Source: Gluconobacter frateurii (GTDB taxonomy: Bacteria > Pseudomonadota > Alphaproteobacteria > Acetobacterales > Acetobacteraceae). From it: a DNA stretch of 64,000 nt. Positions 45,844 to 55,100 of the stretch are shown piece by piece. The position numbers were made by a program, and so were the translations under genes. Location of the stretch: positions 62,001-126,000 of the forward strand of contig NZ_BEWN01000006.1 in NCBI RefSeq assembly GCF_002723955.1, given 5' to 3'. The notes under the pieces were generated by a model. That model was not told the DNA's origin and searched no databases. It saw only the letters and a program-made list of their open reading frames with translations. Position 1 is the stretch's first letter; each line of letters opens with the position of its first letter.

Positions 45844-46554
45844 GTGCCCCCGAAGGAACCGACACTGACACGCCCCCTTCGCCGTAGTTTCGTCAAAGGC
45901 CTTCTCGGCTCCACGTCATTCTGGATGGTCAGTGGACATTCTCACTGGGCCGAAGCACTCGCTCAAGAGGCCCAAAAGCCTTACCAGCCAACGTTCTTCA
46001 CGCCTGAAGAATACCGTTTCGTGGAAGCCGCGACGGAGCGCCTTTTCCCACAGGATCAGCACGGACCGGGGGCACGGGGTTTAGGTGTGGCAGAGTTCAT
46101 TGATCGACAGATGGAGTCTCCATACGGGCATGGAGACAACTGGTACATGTCTGCACCATTTGTGCAGGGACCGGCTAATCTTGGCTATCAGCTCCCTTTT
46201 GTGCCTCGCGATCTGTATCAAAAAGGGATTGCGGGCCTCGAAGCCTATACCCGCCAACAGCATGGGAAATCCTTTGCCGACCTTCGAGCGCCTGCACAGG
46301 AGCAAATTCTAACAGCGCTTGAAGGTGGGTCTGTCTCGCTGGGAGACATTCCTGGACGTGTTTTCTTTGAGCAACTGCGCACGAATACAATGGAGGGTGC
46401 TTTTGCCGACCCTCTCTATGGCGGCAACAAAGGGCTTGGAGGATGGCTCATGCTCGGCTTTCCGGGCGCTCGCGCCGACTTCATGGATTGGGTCAATCAG
46501 GACGGAGAGGCATATCCCTTTGGCCCGATTTCGATCTCGGGTGAGACGGCCTGA
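45844..46554 (+). CDS. Membrane-bound FAD dehydrogenase small subunit (gluconate 2-dehydrogenase subunit 3 type)
   Basis: 236 residues from a GTG at 45844 with GGAG 6 bases upstream. It has a Tat-type signal (PLRRSFVKGLLGSTSFWM), so the assembled complex is exported folded. The mature part (FFTPEEYRFVEAATERLFPQ, GVAEFIDRQMESPYG, FADPLYGGNKGLGGWLMLG) is that of the gluconate 2-dehydrogenase subunit 3 family, a chaperone-like partner that carries the large subunit through Tat. It is followed by the flavoprotein and cytochrome subunits. Confidence 0.88.
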   Translation: MPPKEPTLTRPLRRSFVKGLLGSTSFWMVSGHSHWAEALAQEAQKPYQPTFFTPEEYRFVEAATERLFPQDQHGPGARGLGVAEFIDRQMESPYGHGDNWYMSAPFVQGPANLGYQLPFVPRDLYQKGIAGLEAYTRQQHGKSFADLRAPAQEQILTALEGGSVSLGDIPGRVFFEQLRTNTMEGAFADPLYGGNKGLGGWLMLGFPGARADFMDWVNQDGEAYPFGPISISGETA

Positions 46555-46566
46555 GGAGCACAGATC

Positions 46567-48345
46567 ATGACCAAAAAACATGCAGATGCCATTGTTGTTG
46601 GCGCAGGTTGGGCTGGCTCCATTCTTGCCAAGGAACTGACGGAGGCCGGTCTTTCAGTCATCATGCTGGAACGCGGATCGGAACGCGCCACGGCCGTGGA
46701 AGGCGCCTACCCGGAATCCATTGACGAACTTCGTGGCGCCATTCGCAAACGTCTGTTCCAGAACCTGTCCCAGACGACGGTGACTGTTCGCAATACGATT
46801 GACCAGACAGCCCTGCCTTACCGGCAACTGGCAGCCTTCCTGCCCGGCGAAGGGGTTGGAGGCGCTGGTCTTCACTGGTCGGGTGTTCATTTCCGGGTTT
46901 CCCCGGAAGATCTCCGCCTTCGCAGCTCAGTCGTGGAACGCTATGGTGAGAAATTCATCCCTGAAGGTATGAATCTTCAGGATTATGGCGTGACCTATGC
47001 CGAACTGGAACCGTTTTTCGACAAGGCCGAAAAAGTCTTCGGTACATCCGGTGAAGCTTACAAGGTGAACGGAAAGATCGTCGGAAACGGCAACATCTTT
47101 GATGGAGACCGGTCCGACAATTTTCCGTTGCCGGTCATGAAAGATACGTTCACCGCATCAACGTTCCGGGCTGCTGCGACAGAAGCGGGATACCATCCGT
47201 ACTCCCTTCCAGCTGCGAACGCATCCCGCCAATATACAAATCCGTATGGCTGCCAGATGGGGCCGTGCAATTTCTGTGGGTATTGCAGCGGATACGACTG
47301 CTACCTGTATTCCAAAGCGTCTCCCAATGTGAATGTTCTCCCCGCCCTGCGTCAGGACCCACGGTTTACGCTAATTTCAGATGCACATGTTCTGCGTGTT
47401 GATCTGGATGATACGCGCGCCAAGGCAACTGGCGTAGCGTATCTGGAAACCAAAACGCAGAAGGAAATCTCCCTGTCTGCGGATCTCGTTATCCTGAGTG
47501 CGTTCCAGTTTCATAACGTTCATCTGATGCTGCTATCGGGCATTGGAAAGCCGTACGACCCTGTCAGCAATACCGGCACAACGGGACGTAATTTCGTTTA
47601 CCAGACCATCACGTCTTCCCGTATCTGGCTGCCCTCTTCCAAATATACCAATCAGTTCATCGGCGCGGGTGGCGTGGGTGTTGCTATTGATGATTTCAAC
47701 AGCATGAACTTTGACCACGGACCGCTTGGCTTTGTTGGTGGTTCGCCAGTCTGGGTCAATCAGGCGGGCGTCAAACCCATTGCCGCAGCCATCGGCACGG
47801 GCGGCGGCGGCACACCACGCTGGGGGTCAGCCTACAAAGGTGCCCTGATCGACACATACAAACATTCGATCGGTGTGGATGCCCATGGCAGTAACATGGC
47901 CTACCGGGACGTTTATCTGGATCTGGACCCCACGTGGAAGGACGCCTATGGCCAGCCTCTCCTCCGGATGACTTTTACCTGGAAAGACAACGATATCCGG
48001 ATGAACCAATACGTTGTCAGCAAGATTGAACCTATTGCCAGAGCGATGGGAGCCACAAAAGCCAATCTTGTACATCTGAATGCAGGCCAGCCGTTTGATA
48101 CCCGCCACTATCAGACAACGCATCTTGGTGGAGGTGCCATCATGGGCACTGATCCTAAAACCAGTGCTCTCAATCGCTATCTGCAAAGCTGGGATGTTTC
48201 GAACGTCTTTGTAATTGGGTCGAATGCCTTCCCGCAGGGAATGGGTTATAATCCGACAGGCATGGTCGCAGCCCTTGCCTATTGGGCGGCCTATCACATT
48301 CGCACAACCTACCTGAAATCTCCCGGACCTCTGGTGCAGGCATGA
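46567..48345 (+). CDS. Membrane-bound FAD dehydrogenase large subunit (gluconate 2-dehydrogenase type)
   Basis: 592 residues, GMC-type flavoprotein. The FAD site is IVVGAGWAGSILAKELTEAG. A cysteine cluster CQMGPCNFCGYCSGYDC (from about residue 229) is the iron-sulfur motif of gluconate, 2-ketogluconate and similar acetic-acid-bacterial dehydrogenases. The C-terminal catalytic part has THLGGGAIMGTD and NAFPQGMGYNPTGMVAAL. It oxidises a sugar acid or polyol in the periplasm. Gluconate is the best guess from sequence; 2-ketogluconate or sorbitol dehydrogenase cannot be ruled out. Confidence 0.88.
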   Translation: MTKKHADAIVVGAGWAGSILAKELTEAGLSVIMLERGSERATAVEGAYPESIDELRGAIRKRLFQNLSQTTVTVRNTIDQTALPYRQLAAFLPGEGVGGAGLHWSGVHFRVSPEDLRLRSSVVERYGEKFIPEGMNLQDYGVTYAELEPFFDKAEKVFGTSGEAYKVNGKIVGNGNIFDGDRSDNFPLPVMKDTFTASTFRAAATEAGYHPYSLPAANASRQYTNPYGCQMGPCNFCGYCSGYDCYLYSKASPNVNVLPALRQDPRFTLISDAHVLRVDLDDTRAKATGVAYLETKTQKEISLSADLVILSAFQFHNVHLMLLSGIGKPYDPVSNTGTTGRNFVYQTITSSRIWLPSSKYTNQFIGAGGVGVAIDDFNSMNFDHGPLGFVGGSPVWVNQAGVKPIAAAIGTGGGGTPRWGSAYKGALIDTYKHSIGVDAHGSNMAYRDVYLDLDPTWKDAYGQPLLRMTFTWKDNDIRMNQYVVSKIEPIARAMGATKANLVHLNAGQPFDTRHYQTTHLGGGAIMGTDPKTSALNRYLQSWDVSNVFVIGSNAFPQGMGYNPTGMVAALAYWAAYHIRTTYLKSPGPLVQA

Positions 48346-49661
48346 AGATTTTCCCATTCCTGGCCTTTGCGGGCGGCATATTTGCTCTGAGCCACCAGAC
48401 AGCATTTGCCAATGACGACAAGACTGCCCTGATCGAGGAAGGCCGGTATCTGGCAGCTGCGTCTGATTGCGCTGCGTGCCATTCGATCAAAAATAAACCG
48501 GAATATTCTGGAGGAGTATCTTTCACACTCCCGATTGGTATCATTCATTCCACGAACATCACGCCAGATGTGGAACACGGTATCGGCAAGTATACCGAAG
48601 CTGAATTTGGTCGTGCGCTCCGTGAAGGGATTCGTCAGGACGGCTCTACGCTCTATCCCGCAATGCCCTATCCGTCTTACGCGCGCCTGACCGATCATGA
48701 CGTTCACGCCCTTTACGCGTATTTTCACGAGGGCGTTTCAGCAGCAGCCATCCCTACTCCCGAAAATGGTATCCGCTGGCCTTTCTCGATGCGCTGGCCG
48801 CTTATGTTCTGGCGGTGGGCTTTTTCTCCAGCTCCGGCAAAAGCACAGGAAAAGACCCTGCATGAATTTGCCGATGCCCAAATGGCCAGAGGAGCCTACC
48901 TTGTAGAAGGTCCCGCACATTGTGGAGCCTGTCATTCTCCTCGCGGCCTTACAATGCAGGAAAAAGCTCTGACCGCGTCAGATGGTACGTCTTACCTTGC
49001 GGGGGGCGCCATGATTGACGGGTGGATCCCAACATCCCTGCGTCAGGAAAATCGGACAGGTCTGGGACGGTGGAGCGAGCAGGATATTGTCGATTTCCTG
49101 AAAACCGGCCGCAATATGCAGGGCGAGAGTTTTGGTGCGATGACGTCAGCCATTGTGCACGGTACACAGCACCTGACTGAGTCTGACCTGCACGCGATGG
49201 CAAAATATCTGCGGGCACTTCAGCCATTCGACCAGACGCAGCCCAACTGGGTCTATGACCCGACTGCAACCAATGCCCTTCACAAAGCAGACGTCTCTGC
49301 ACGTGGAGCAAAATTGTATGTCGATAACTGTGCTGCGTGCCACCGCACGGATGGCAAGGGTTACCCGCCTGTCTTCCCGCCTCTGGCGGGAAATCCTGTT
49401 GTAATGGGAAAAGATCCGGCGTCTCTGGTTCATGTGGTCCAAGCCGGAGCAACATTACCAAAAACCGAGGCAGCCCCGTCTGCCTTTACGATGCCAGATT
49501 TCATGCATCGTATGAATGATCAGCAGGTTGCTGATGTGGTGACGTTCATCCGTCACGCCTGGGGCAACAACGCTTCTGCCGTCAGCGCGGAAGACGTTGC
49601 GAAACTTCGGAAAGCCATGCCGCCGCGCAATATGGCGGACGGCGACATTTCATTAAACTGA
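48342..49661 (+). CDS. Membrane-bound FAD dehydrogenase cytochrome c subunit
   Basis: 439 residues. A signal peptide (IFPFLAFAGGIFALSHQ) is followed by three haem-c sites: CAACHSIK (about residues 43-47), CGACHSPRG and CAACHRTDGKGYP. This triple-haem subunit anchors the dehydrogenase and passes electrons to ubiquinone. The ATG overlaps the large-subunit stop (ATGA), so subunits are made together. A perfect terminator follows. Confidence 0.92.
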   Translation: MKIFPFLAFAGGIFALSHQTAFANDDKTALIEEGRYLAAASDCAACHSIKNKPEYSGGVSFTLPIGIIHSTNITPDVEHGIGKYTEAEFGRALREGIRQDGSTLYPAMPYPSYARLTDHDVHALYAYFHEGVSAAAIPTPENGIRWPFSMRWPLMFWRWAFSPAPAKAQEKTLHEFADAQMARGAYLVEGPAHCGACHSPRGLTMQEKALTASDGTSYLAGGAMIDGWIPTSLRQENRTGLGRWSEQDIVDFLKTGRNMQGESFGAMTSAIVHGTQHLTESDLHAMAKYLRALQPFDQTQPNWVYDPTATNALHKADVSARGAKLYVDNCAACHRTDGKGYPPVFPPLAGNPVVMGKDPASLVHVVQAGATLPKTEAAPSAFTMPDFMHRMNDQQVADVVTFIRHAWGNNASAVSAEDVAKLRKAMPPRNMADGDISLN

Positions 49662-49666
49662 CACTC

Positions 49667-49696
49667 TTTTGGGGACGGGGAAAACCGTCCCCAAAA
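49667..49696. terminator. Bidirectional terminator between the dehydrogenase operon and the prophage
   Basis: TTTTGGGGACGG and CCGTCCCCAAAA are a perfect 12-bp inverted repeat with a 6-base loop. The A/T ends serve both strands: it lies 5 bases after the cytochrome stop and 8 bases beyond the stop of the last prophage gene. Confidence 0.92.
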
Positions 49697-49704
49697 CGCT
49701 GCCA

Positions 49705-50961
49705 TTACGGCAAAAATCGATACATCACGCAGCCTGAGAAGCCAGCCCCCCCTGCAGTTGGAGTACCCTCCACAGCAGCAGAATACGAGCCGCCGCCGCC
49801 TGCACCAAAGCGGGTTCCATCACGGCCAGCCTGATTCCCGCAGCGGCCACCGCCGCCCCACGGGCCATCTCCACCATAGCCTGCAAAGGTCGAGGCATTA
49901 CTCTGGCCGTCTCCGCCCCAGCTCCCGGTCTGATTCCAGATCGTCCCTCCGGATGCAGTACCACCGTCCCCTCCGGCTGAACCCGTGTTGTCATAGAAGA
50001 AGCCACCATGGCCTCCACTGGCCTGAAGAAGTGTTTGCCCGTTGTAGCTGACCAGGGATGTTCCTCCTGTCTGCTCTGAGGCGCCCCCCCGGCCAATCGT
50101 GACTCCCAGAACCCCACCGCTGGTAGGGCTAACACCATAGATGCCCCAGGCATCACCGCCTCCGCCGCCGCCGCCGCCAGAAAAAGATCCGGTCAGCAAC
50201 GTAGAACTGGACGACGCTCCGCCGCCTCCGCCGCCAATGACACGAAGCTCAACACGCGTTGCCCAGGCAGGTACGGAAAGAGACGTATCATTGGCCACAA
50301 GCTGCATTGGTTCTGCGATCGCACGTAGCAATGTCTGCGTCGCCAGTTCGGGAATAGTTGGCCAGAACGCCTGTCCAGGCTGTGGCTGTACACCCGCAAG
50401 CGAAGTGACTCCTTGTGGAACCGTCAGCGTATAAAGCGGAACCACTGTGCCCCCTGCGGGAGCCGCAGGCGCATCCGTTGCAATAATGAAAGACATTCCA
50501 GCCCAGCGACGGGTTGGAAGTACGTCACCACTATTGTTCAGTCCTGCCTGCGTCTGGGACGGATTAGCCGCATTGAAAAATGCAAGAACCGTCTGATCAA
50601 CATCCTGTTCGGCACAGATCGCAAAAACCGTGTAGCTCGCACCCGTTCCTGGCACAGTGACTGTCACTGCCGTATCGCTGGAATACTGACATGTGGTTTG
50701 CGTCGGATCAGCACGATACCCGCCACCGGCTCCCCCAAAAGCAGTCGCATCCATGATGCCGGGAGCGGTAATGGAACCTGCACCAATCGTCACAGCCAAC
50801 GAGGAAGAAGAAGGCGTACAGGCAAGCCCCGATGCTGCTACGACCCCTTGACCATACAGCATGTCAGACATATGGCCGATGGCGGCTTTCCCATACTTTC
50901 CTACGCGCAGAAGGTCCGTATCCAGCGGGATAGACCCCGCATATACAATCGCCCGATCCAT
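49705..50961 (-). CDS. Tail fibre/tip adhesin with glycine-rich C-terminal domain
   Basis: 418 residues. The N-terminal 220 residues look like a baseplate-attachment region (AIVYAGSIPLDTDLLRVGKY). From about residue 245 the sequence is dominated by glycine runs: GGGGGGASSSS, SGGGGGGGGDAWG, ASGGHGG, AGGDGG, DGPWGGGGRCGN and AGGGGSYS. Such spacing resembles polyglycine-helix sandwiches of phage adhesins that contact the host receptor. It is the last tail gene, and its ATG overlaps the stop of tail protein I by one base. Receptor specificity cannot be read. Confidence 0.75.
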   Translation of the reverse strand: MDRAIVYAGSIPLDTDLLRVGKYGKAAIGHMSDMLYGQGVVAASGLACTPSSSSLAVTIGAGSITAPGIMDATAFGGAGGGYRADPTQTTCQYSSDTAVTVTVPGTGASYTVFAICAEQDVDQTVLAFFNAANPSQTQAGLNNSGDVLPTRRWAGMSFIIATDAPAAPAGGTVVPLYTLTVPQGVTSLAGVQPQPGQAFWPTIPELATQTLLRAIAEPMQLVANDTSLSVPAWATRVELRVIGGGGGGASSSSTLLTGSFSGGGGGGGGDAWGIYGVSPTSGGVLGVTIGRGGASEQTGGTSLVSYNGQTLLQASGGHGGFFYDNTGSAGGDGGTASGGTIWNQTGSWGGDGQSNASTFAGYGGDGPWGGGGRCGNQAGRDGTRFGAGGGGSYSAAVEGTPTAGGAGFSGCVMYRFLP

Positions 50962-51647
50962 TATTGCTCCACTCGAACCCAGCCCGTCACGCCACCGGCC
51001 GCAGTTCGTTCAATCACTTGATAAATAACCTGTGTGTCAGAAGCCTGCCCCAACGCAGTTTCCAGAAAAAACTGGCCGCCTGACTGACTGCCATACCGTA
51101 ATCCGGCACAACCATATCCCACGCCGCCACCACAGGACGGCGATGCTAAAGACGCCTGTGCATGACAATCTGCCGCATTCAGAGGCTCGATAATGACAGG
51201 CTCCACCCCCGTAACAGCAACCAGCGCGTCCCTCACAGCCTGTCGGGTATTCCGCGGTGCCACCAGAGAATTCACGATGCGAGCACGATAATCTCTGTCG
51301 CCTTCAGATGCTCTTCGAGGCAGCCCATCCACGCCAAAATAATCGGCCGCCAGCATATCGAGAAAGGCGCCACTCATGGTCGTTAGCCGTATCTGGCTCC
51401 GACACTCCTCCATGAGTACCCAGATACCAGTGAGGACCGTCGCGAAACCTGTCAGAATGGCAACAAGAACTGGCGCTTCTTCCTCTTCCAGACCCTGCGG
51501 AGGAGATGGAAACCAGCCGACAGGAAGAAGCGCACGAAGCCGAGCAGTGAAATCGTCAACAGATCCCGGTAATGGCCCGGTATCCAGAAGAGCCTTTCCA
51601 TCCGTAGCCTGCAGAACAAGGCCTTCTTCATCATAAAGAGTAGCCAT
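50961..51647 (-). CDS. Tail protein I-like baseplate protein (Mu gp48 / P2 gpI class)
   Basis: 228 residues. It matches the late baseplate-periphery protein that links baseplate and fibres: it opens with LLPVGWFPSPPQGLEE, has MSGAFLDMLAADYFGVDGLP and the conserved RDYRARIVNSLVAPRNTRQAV followed by ALVAVTGVEPVIIEP. The order baseplate J - fibre-like - I - fibre is unusual; I normally follows J directly. Spacing is 2 bases after the upstream gene and a one-base overlap with the next. Confidence 0.72.
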   Translation of the reverse strand: MATLYDEEGLVLQATDGKALLDTGPLPGSVDDFTARLRALLPVGWFPSPPQGLEEEEAPVLVAILTGFATVLTGIWVLMEECRSQIRLTTMSGAFLDMLAADYFGVDGLPRRASEGDRDYRARIVNSLVAPRNTRQAVRDALVAVTGVEPVIIEPLNAADCHAQASLASPSCGGGVGYGCAGLRYGSQSGGQFFLETALGQASDTQVIYQVIERTAAGGVTGWVRVEQ

Positions 51648-51649
51648 AA

Positions 51650-52888
51650 TCAGCTTCCAGCCTGAGCGGGACTCATAAGCGGGATACGATAATCGGATCC
51701 ATTGATATTGATATGCAGAAATCCACCATCAACAGTTGTTGGGAGTGTCGCACCAGCCCCACTAACGGGAGACGACATCTGCAACTCACCACCATCAGCC
51801 GGAAAAAGTCCCAGATTGGCTGATCCATTTTCTCCCTGTTGAACATACAGACCAGCCGCCTGGCTTCCTGCACCAGCCTGGACCTGAAGAGCATTATTAG
51901 GAGCAGACATGCTCCCAACAGAAAAAAGCGTCTGACCTTCAATATTACTGAAGAGAATTTCGTTATCGATGAAATCCTGACGTACCCCTTTTGCGCGTTC
52001 CGTGACCGTGGATCGTACAAAAGCGCCGACATTGTTGCCTGCCACTCCAGAAACAACTTCAGGTGTGTGCCACTCCACAGCATGATTGCGCGCCAGCGAA
52101 AGGGCTGAGGCATATCCCGCATCAGTTCCGTCCGTCCCGCGAAGGGATGTCGCACCGAAAACAATTCCGGTCTGCCAGGCATTCGGATTTGAAACAAAGA
52201 CTACTCCGGCCGCTGCATCCGCCGTACCAGTCGTCTGCCCCCCACCGGCACCAAGCTGGATCCCGTACACGCCCCCGCCTACATTCGGAGCGTAAGGATT
52301 GGACTGACCGACAGCCAGTCCACCAAAGTTGACGGCCTCCAGCTCCATAACAAAGGTCGGCTGATAATTCACGCCCGCGAGGCGCCATGCCTCTCCATAA
52401 TATGCATACGCAGTTGTGGTCGTCGGGGTGGAGGTATCGTCAGCAACGCCCCACGCAGCCACACCGATCGAACTTGGTTGGAAGCCAAGCATCTCAGGTG
52501 CGGTTTTTGCATCAGACGTGCGGGATGCCGCGACGAAAGCACTATTTCCATACTGAGCAACGGACGCACACTGCGCATCCTGTAGTGCCCACGGTCCAAT
52601 GGACGTTTCAGACATCGTCCGGGACAGCCAGTCATTATTCGACGCCGCTTCACGGTCACTCAGTCCAGGGTTGGCAGCCGCGTCCCCAATCAGCACACGG
52701 TCTGCAAACCGGCTGATTTTCGCGCCTTTATCCTGGTAAAATTCTCCAGTCGGCTTAGAAACCGCAGGGGCGCCAGCAATCTGGGATGCCGTTGCCGTAA
52801 CAGTGTGCTGACCGCTGGCATCTGCAAGAACGAGAACTTCGTTTCCGGTCAGCGTTTCAAGTTTTGGATATCTATTAAAAACAGGCAT
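51650..52888 (-). CDS. Fibre-like prophage protein inserted between baseplate J and I
   Basis: 412 residues from the ATG at 52888. The N-terminus (LETLTGNEVLVLADASGQHT) resembles adaptor regions of tail fibres. The middle is glycine- and alanine-rich beta structure (NVGGGVYGIQLGAGGGQTTG) and the C-terminus (FLHININGSDYRIPLM) ends like a trimeric fibre. I infer a structural or receptor-binding fibre. No catalytic motif is visible. Its place between the J and I genes suggests later insertion. Confidence 0.6.
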   Translation of the reverse strand: MPVFNRYPKLETLTGNEVLVLADASGQHTVTATASQIAGAPAVSKPTGEFYQDKGAKISRFADRVLIGDAAANPGLSDREAASNNDWLSRTMSETSIGPWALQDAQCASVAQYGNSAFVAASRTSDAKTAPEMLGFQPSSIGVAAWGVADDTSTPTTTTAYAYYGEAWRLAGVNYQPTFVMELEAVNFGGLAVGQSNPYAPNVGGGVYGIQLGAGGGQTTGTADAAAGVVFVSNPNAWQTGIVFGATSLRGTDGTDAGYASALSLARNHAVEWHTPEVVSGVAGNNVGAFVRSTVTERAKGVRQDFIDNEILFSNIEGQTLFSVGSMSAPNNALQVQAGAGSQAAGLYVQQGENGSANLGLFPADGGELQMSSPVSGAGATLPTTVDGGFLHININGSDYRIPLMSPAQAGS

Positions 52889-52933
52889 AGTCTTCCCCAT
52901 CCTCCGCAAATATTCATGCAGGAGGCCTGTCTG

Positions 52934-54073
52934 TCAGTTTTGAGTGACGCTGATCTGAATACTGCCAACTGCCAGAGCCTGATCGCCGTTTGCCGGAATA
53001 TCCAACTGACTGCCGTTGAGACGCACATCAAGAACGGATGTGACCGTTAAGCCAGCTCCCACATATGCCAGATAGGACAGCCTGCTATAGGCATACCCAC
53101 TGCCTACGGTCGTACCTGCAATATCCTGTGCAATTGCATTCTGGATTGCTGTAATGGCCTGCTGTGTTCCCACAGATGCCGGTACAACAACAGTCATGGA
53201 AACATTCAGGACTAAAAGAGAGGGCGCTCGCACACCAAATGCAACACCCAGCGCCCTGACCTCATCTACAGCGTCATAAACCTGTGTCAGCAGTTGGTCA
53301 GAAGGAACGCCGCTGCCATCATTCAAAACAACAGTAAAATAGCCAGAACGTGCGGTATCATCCGCAGCCAGCCCGTCCCGCAACGAATATGACAGACCTG
53401 TCTGAACACCCAAAACAGCATTTCCAACTGCCGCCCTGCTGGCGGACGCTTTCGCTGCCAGCCACAATGGAAAGCGAGCCCGAAGCTCCGCGTCCGTTTC
53501 CTGATCCGAACCATTCAGAAACGCCGCAGGGTTTGTGACCGTATCAATGCCCGAAATGGCCGTACCCATCAGACAGATTGCGCCAATGGGGACATTGCCG
53601 ATTGCACCGGCAGTCTGACACTGAACCGGAACCGAAATATTCGACACACCAGCCGCGCGTACATAACCACCAGCCGTTTCAGACCAGACTGCAAGCGTGC
53701 TATCTTTCACCACACTAAAAGACAAACCAGAAACCGTTCGCGCAATCGTGCCAGGCACAACAACAGCCGATTGCTGGGATGGCGAAAAAGACGACATGGT
53801 TAGCAGACCGGTGGAAGATGTTCCCGGAAGGCGTGACATCCCGAAATCCTGGACAAAACTGTCACAATCTTCTGCCGTACACGTCGCCAAACGGGTTCGA
53901 AGTAAAGTTTGCAACACCAGATACTGCAACCACAGCCCGATGCCGCCAACACTTTCCATCAGCGCACGAACTGGTGAACCGACAGAAACATCCAGCAATT
54001 GCGCACAGGAAGATTGCGCCGTTACCACTGCGGTAGAAACCGTTGTGGCAAACGAGCGAAGAGAAAGAGACAT
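52934..54073 (-). CDS. Baseplate J-like protein
   Basis: 379 residues. Baseplate wedge protein of contractile tails. Family marks are GSPVRALMESVGGIGLWLQY near residue 33, VQCQTAGAIGNVPIGAICLM and FLNGSDQETDAELRARFPLW, followed by a VLNDGSGVPSDQLLTQVYDA strand and a C-terminal repeat. It assembles with the gp25-like protein encoded upstream (41-base gap) around the hub. Confidence 0.85.
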   Translation of the reverse strand: MSLSLRSFATTVSTAVVTAQSSCAQLLDVSVGSPVRALMESVGGIGLWLQYLVLQTLLRTRLATCTAEDCDSFVQDFGMSRLPGTSSTGLLTMSSFSPSQQSAVVVPGTIARTVSGLSFSVVKDSTLAVWSETAGGYVRAAGVSNISVPVQCQTAGAIGNVPIGAICLMGTAISGIDTVTNPAAFLNGSDQETDAELRARFPLWLAAKASASRAAVGNAVLGVQTGLSYSLRDGLAADDTARSGYFTVVLNDGSGVPSDQLLTQVYDAVDEVRALGVAFGVRAPSLLVLNVSMTVVVPASVGTQQAITAIQNAIAQDIAGTTVGSGYAYSRLSYLAYVGAGLTVTSVLDVRLNGSQLDIPANGDQALAVGSIQISVTQN

Positions 54074-54114
54074 TACATCCTCCAGAGGCGCCTGACCGAA
54101 GCAGGCACATCTTT

Positions 54115-54474
54115 TTACGAAGAAAAATCCAGGGTCTGCGCTTGCCCGGTGTCAGCATCCACATAGGAAATCCTGCACCGACACACGCCGTTAGGGTCCG
54201 AACTTACATCGACCTCAACAGGGGAATAAGGATCCACCCCTGTATCTTTTTGAACCTGAGTCCGAATGGCCGCCTGCATTGCAGAAGGAACGACGACGTC
54301 CCCAATCATACCTTGCAAGCCAACGCCATAATCAAGCTGCCAGATATAATCCCCGGAGTTTGTCAGTAACCGCCGCAAAATACGTTGACGAACTTCTTCC
54401 GAACCAGAAACAACAGAAAGCCCACCATTTTCCAGGAGCAGATCGCCACCATAAAAATGCCCGATGGAACTCAT
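54115..54474 (-). CDS. gp25-like baseplate wedge protein (P2 gpW class)
   Basis: 119 residues. Short wedge subunit conserved in all contractile injection systems. The core is GSEEVRQRILRRLLTNSGDY followed by WQLDYGVGLQGMIGD, the gp25-like signature. The ATG overlaps the stop of the spike gene (ATGA). Confidence 0.85.
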   Translation of the reverse strand: MSSIGHFYGGDLLLENGGLSVVSGSEEVRQRILRRLLTNSGDYIWQLDYGVGLQGMIGDVVVPSAMQAAIRTQVQKDTGVDPYSPVEVDVSSDPNGVCRCRISYVDADTGQAQTLDFSS

Positions 54475-55097
54475 CCTACCGGCCCTCCTGTGGACTGTGT
54501 TCCGACGAGATGAATATGATTGTTCAGTGAATGCTCATCGGTCTGGATGTCACCGGAAAAGACCTTCAGGCCATTTGCAGACAATACGGCCCTAACGCTG
54601 CCAACCGTCAGAACAATCTCATCTTGAGAGATGACGAAACTTGAGGTTCCGGCCCCAAGCGTCACGCCTTTTCGTCCGATCTGGCACCAGCCAGCTTCTG
54701 CATTTTCCTGCATGAAAGACGATAAAGCGTCGCTAGCAGGTGGTTCGCCACACCCCGCACGGATCAGCATTTCTCCGGGTTGGACAACACTTCCATCCAG
54801 AGGCGAGACAGGCGCTCTCACAACAGTGTCGAAAACTGCTCCAATCGCAACAAGATGTTCAGCATCTCCTTCAATCGGAAGCAGCACAACATGGGTGCCG
54901 GGTTCGGAAGGACAGGCAATCCTGAGATCTCCCGCCTGAATCCCTCCAACATCTGCAATCCAACCCGTCTCTATGTCATCCGGTTGAATTTTGACTTTGA
55001 TCGCGTGGTTGACAGGATCAACAGCAGACACCACTCCAAAAACAGCATGCGCGCTTCTATTGACCAGTGCAGCACTGACCATCTGCATTTGTGTCAT
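54471..55097 (-). CDS. Baseplate spike protein (gpV-like)
   Basis: 208 residues. An OB-like domain (VFGVVSAVDPVNHAIKVKI, GWIADVGGIQAGDLRIACPS, THVVLLPIEGDAEHLVAIGA) leads into beta-helical spike repeats and ends HSLNNHIHLVGTQSTGGPVG. The HxH in the tail end (NHIHL) may coordinate a metal at the tip, as in P2 gpV. It sits on the hub encoded upstream, 3 bases away. Confidence 0.82.
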   Translation of the reverse strand: MTQMQMVSAALVNRSAHAVFGVVSAVDPVNHAIKVKIQPDDIETGWIADVGGIQAGDLRIACPSEPGTHVVLLPIEGDAEHLVAIGAVFDTVVRAPVSPLDGSVVQPGEMLIRAGCGEPPASDALSSFMQENAEAGWCQIGRKGVTLGAGTSSFVISQDEIVLTVGSVRAVLSANGLKVFSGDIQTDEHSLNNHIHLVGTQSTGGPVG

Positions 55098-55100
55098 GCC

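Noticed and set aside
50141-50434. Proline-rich plus-strand frame
   Set aside because: It is the complement of the glycine codon runs in the tip adhesin, not a gene.
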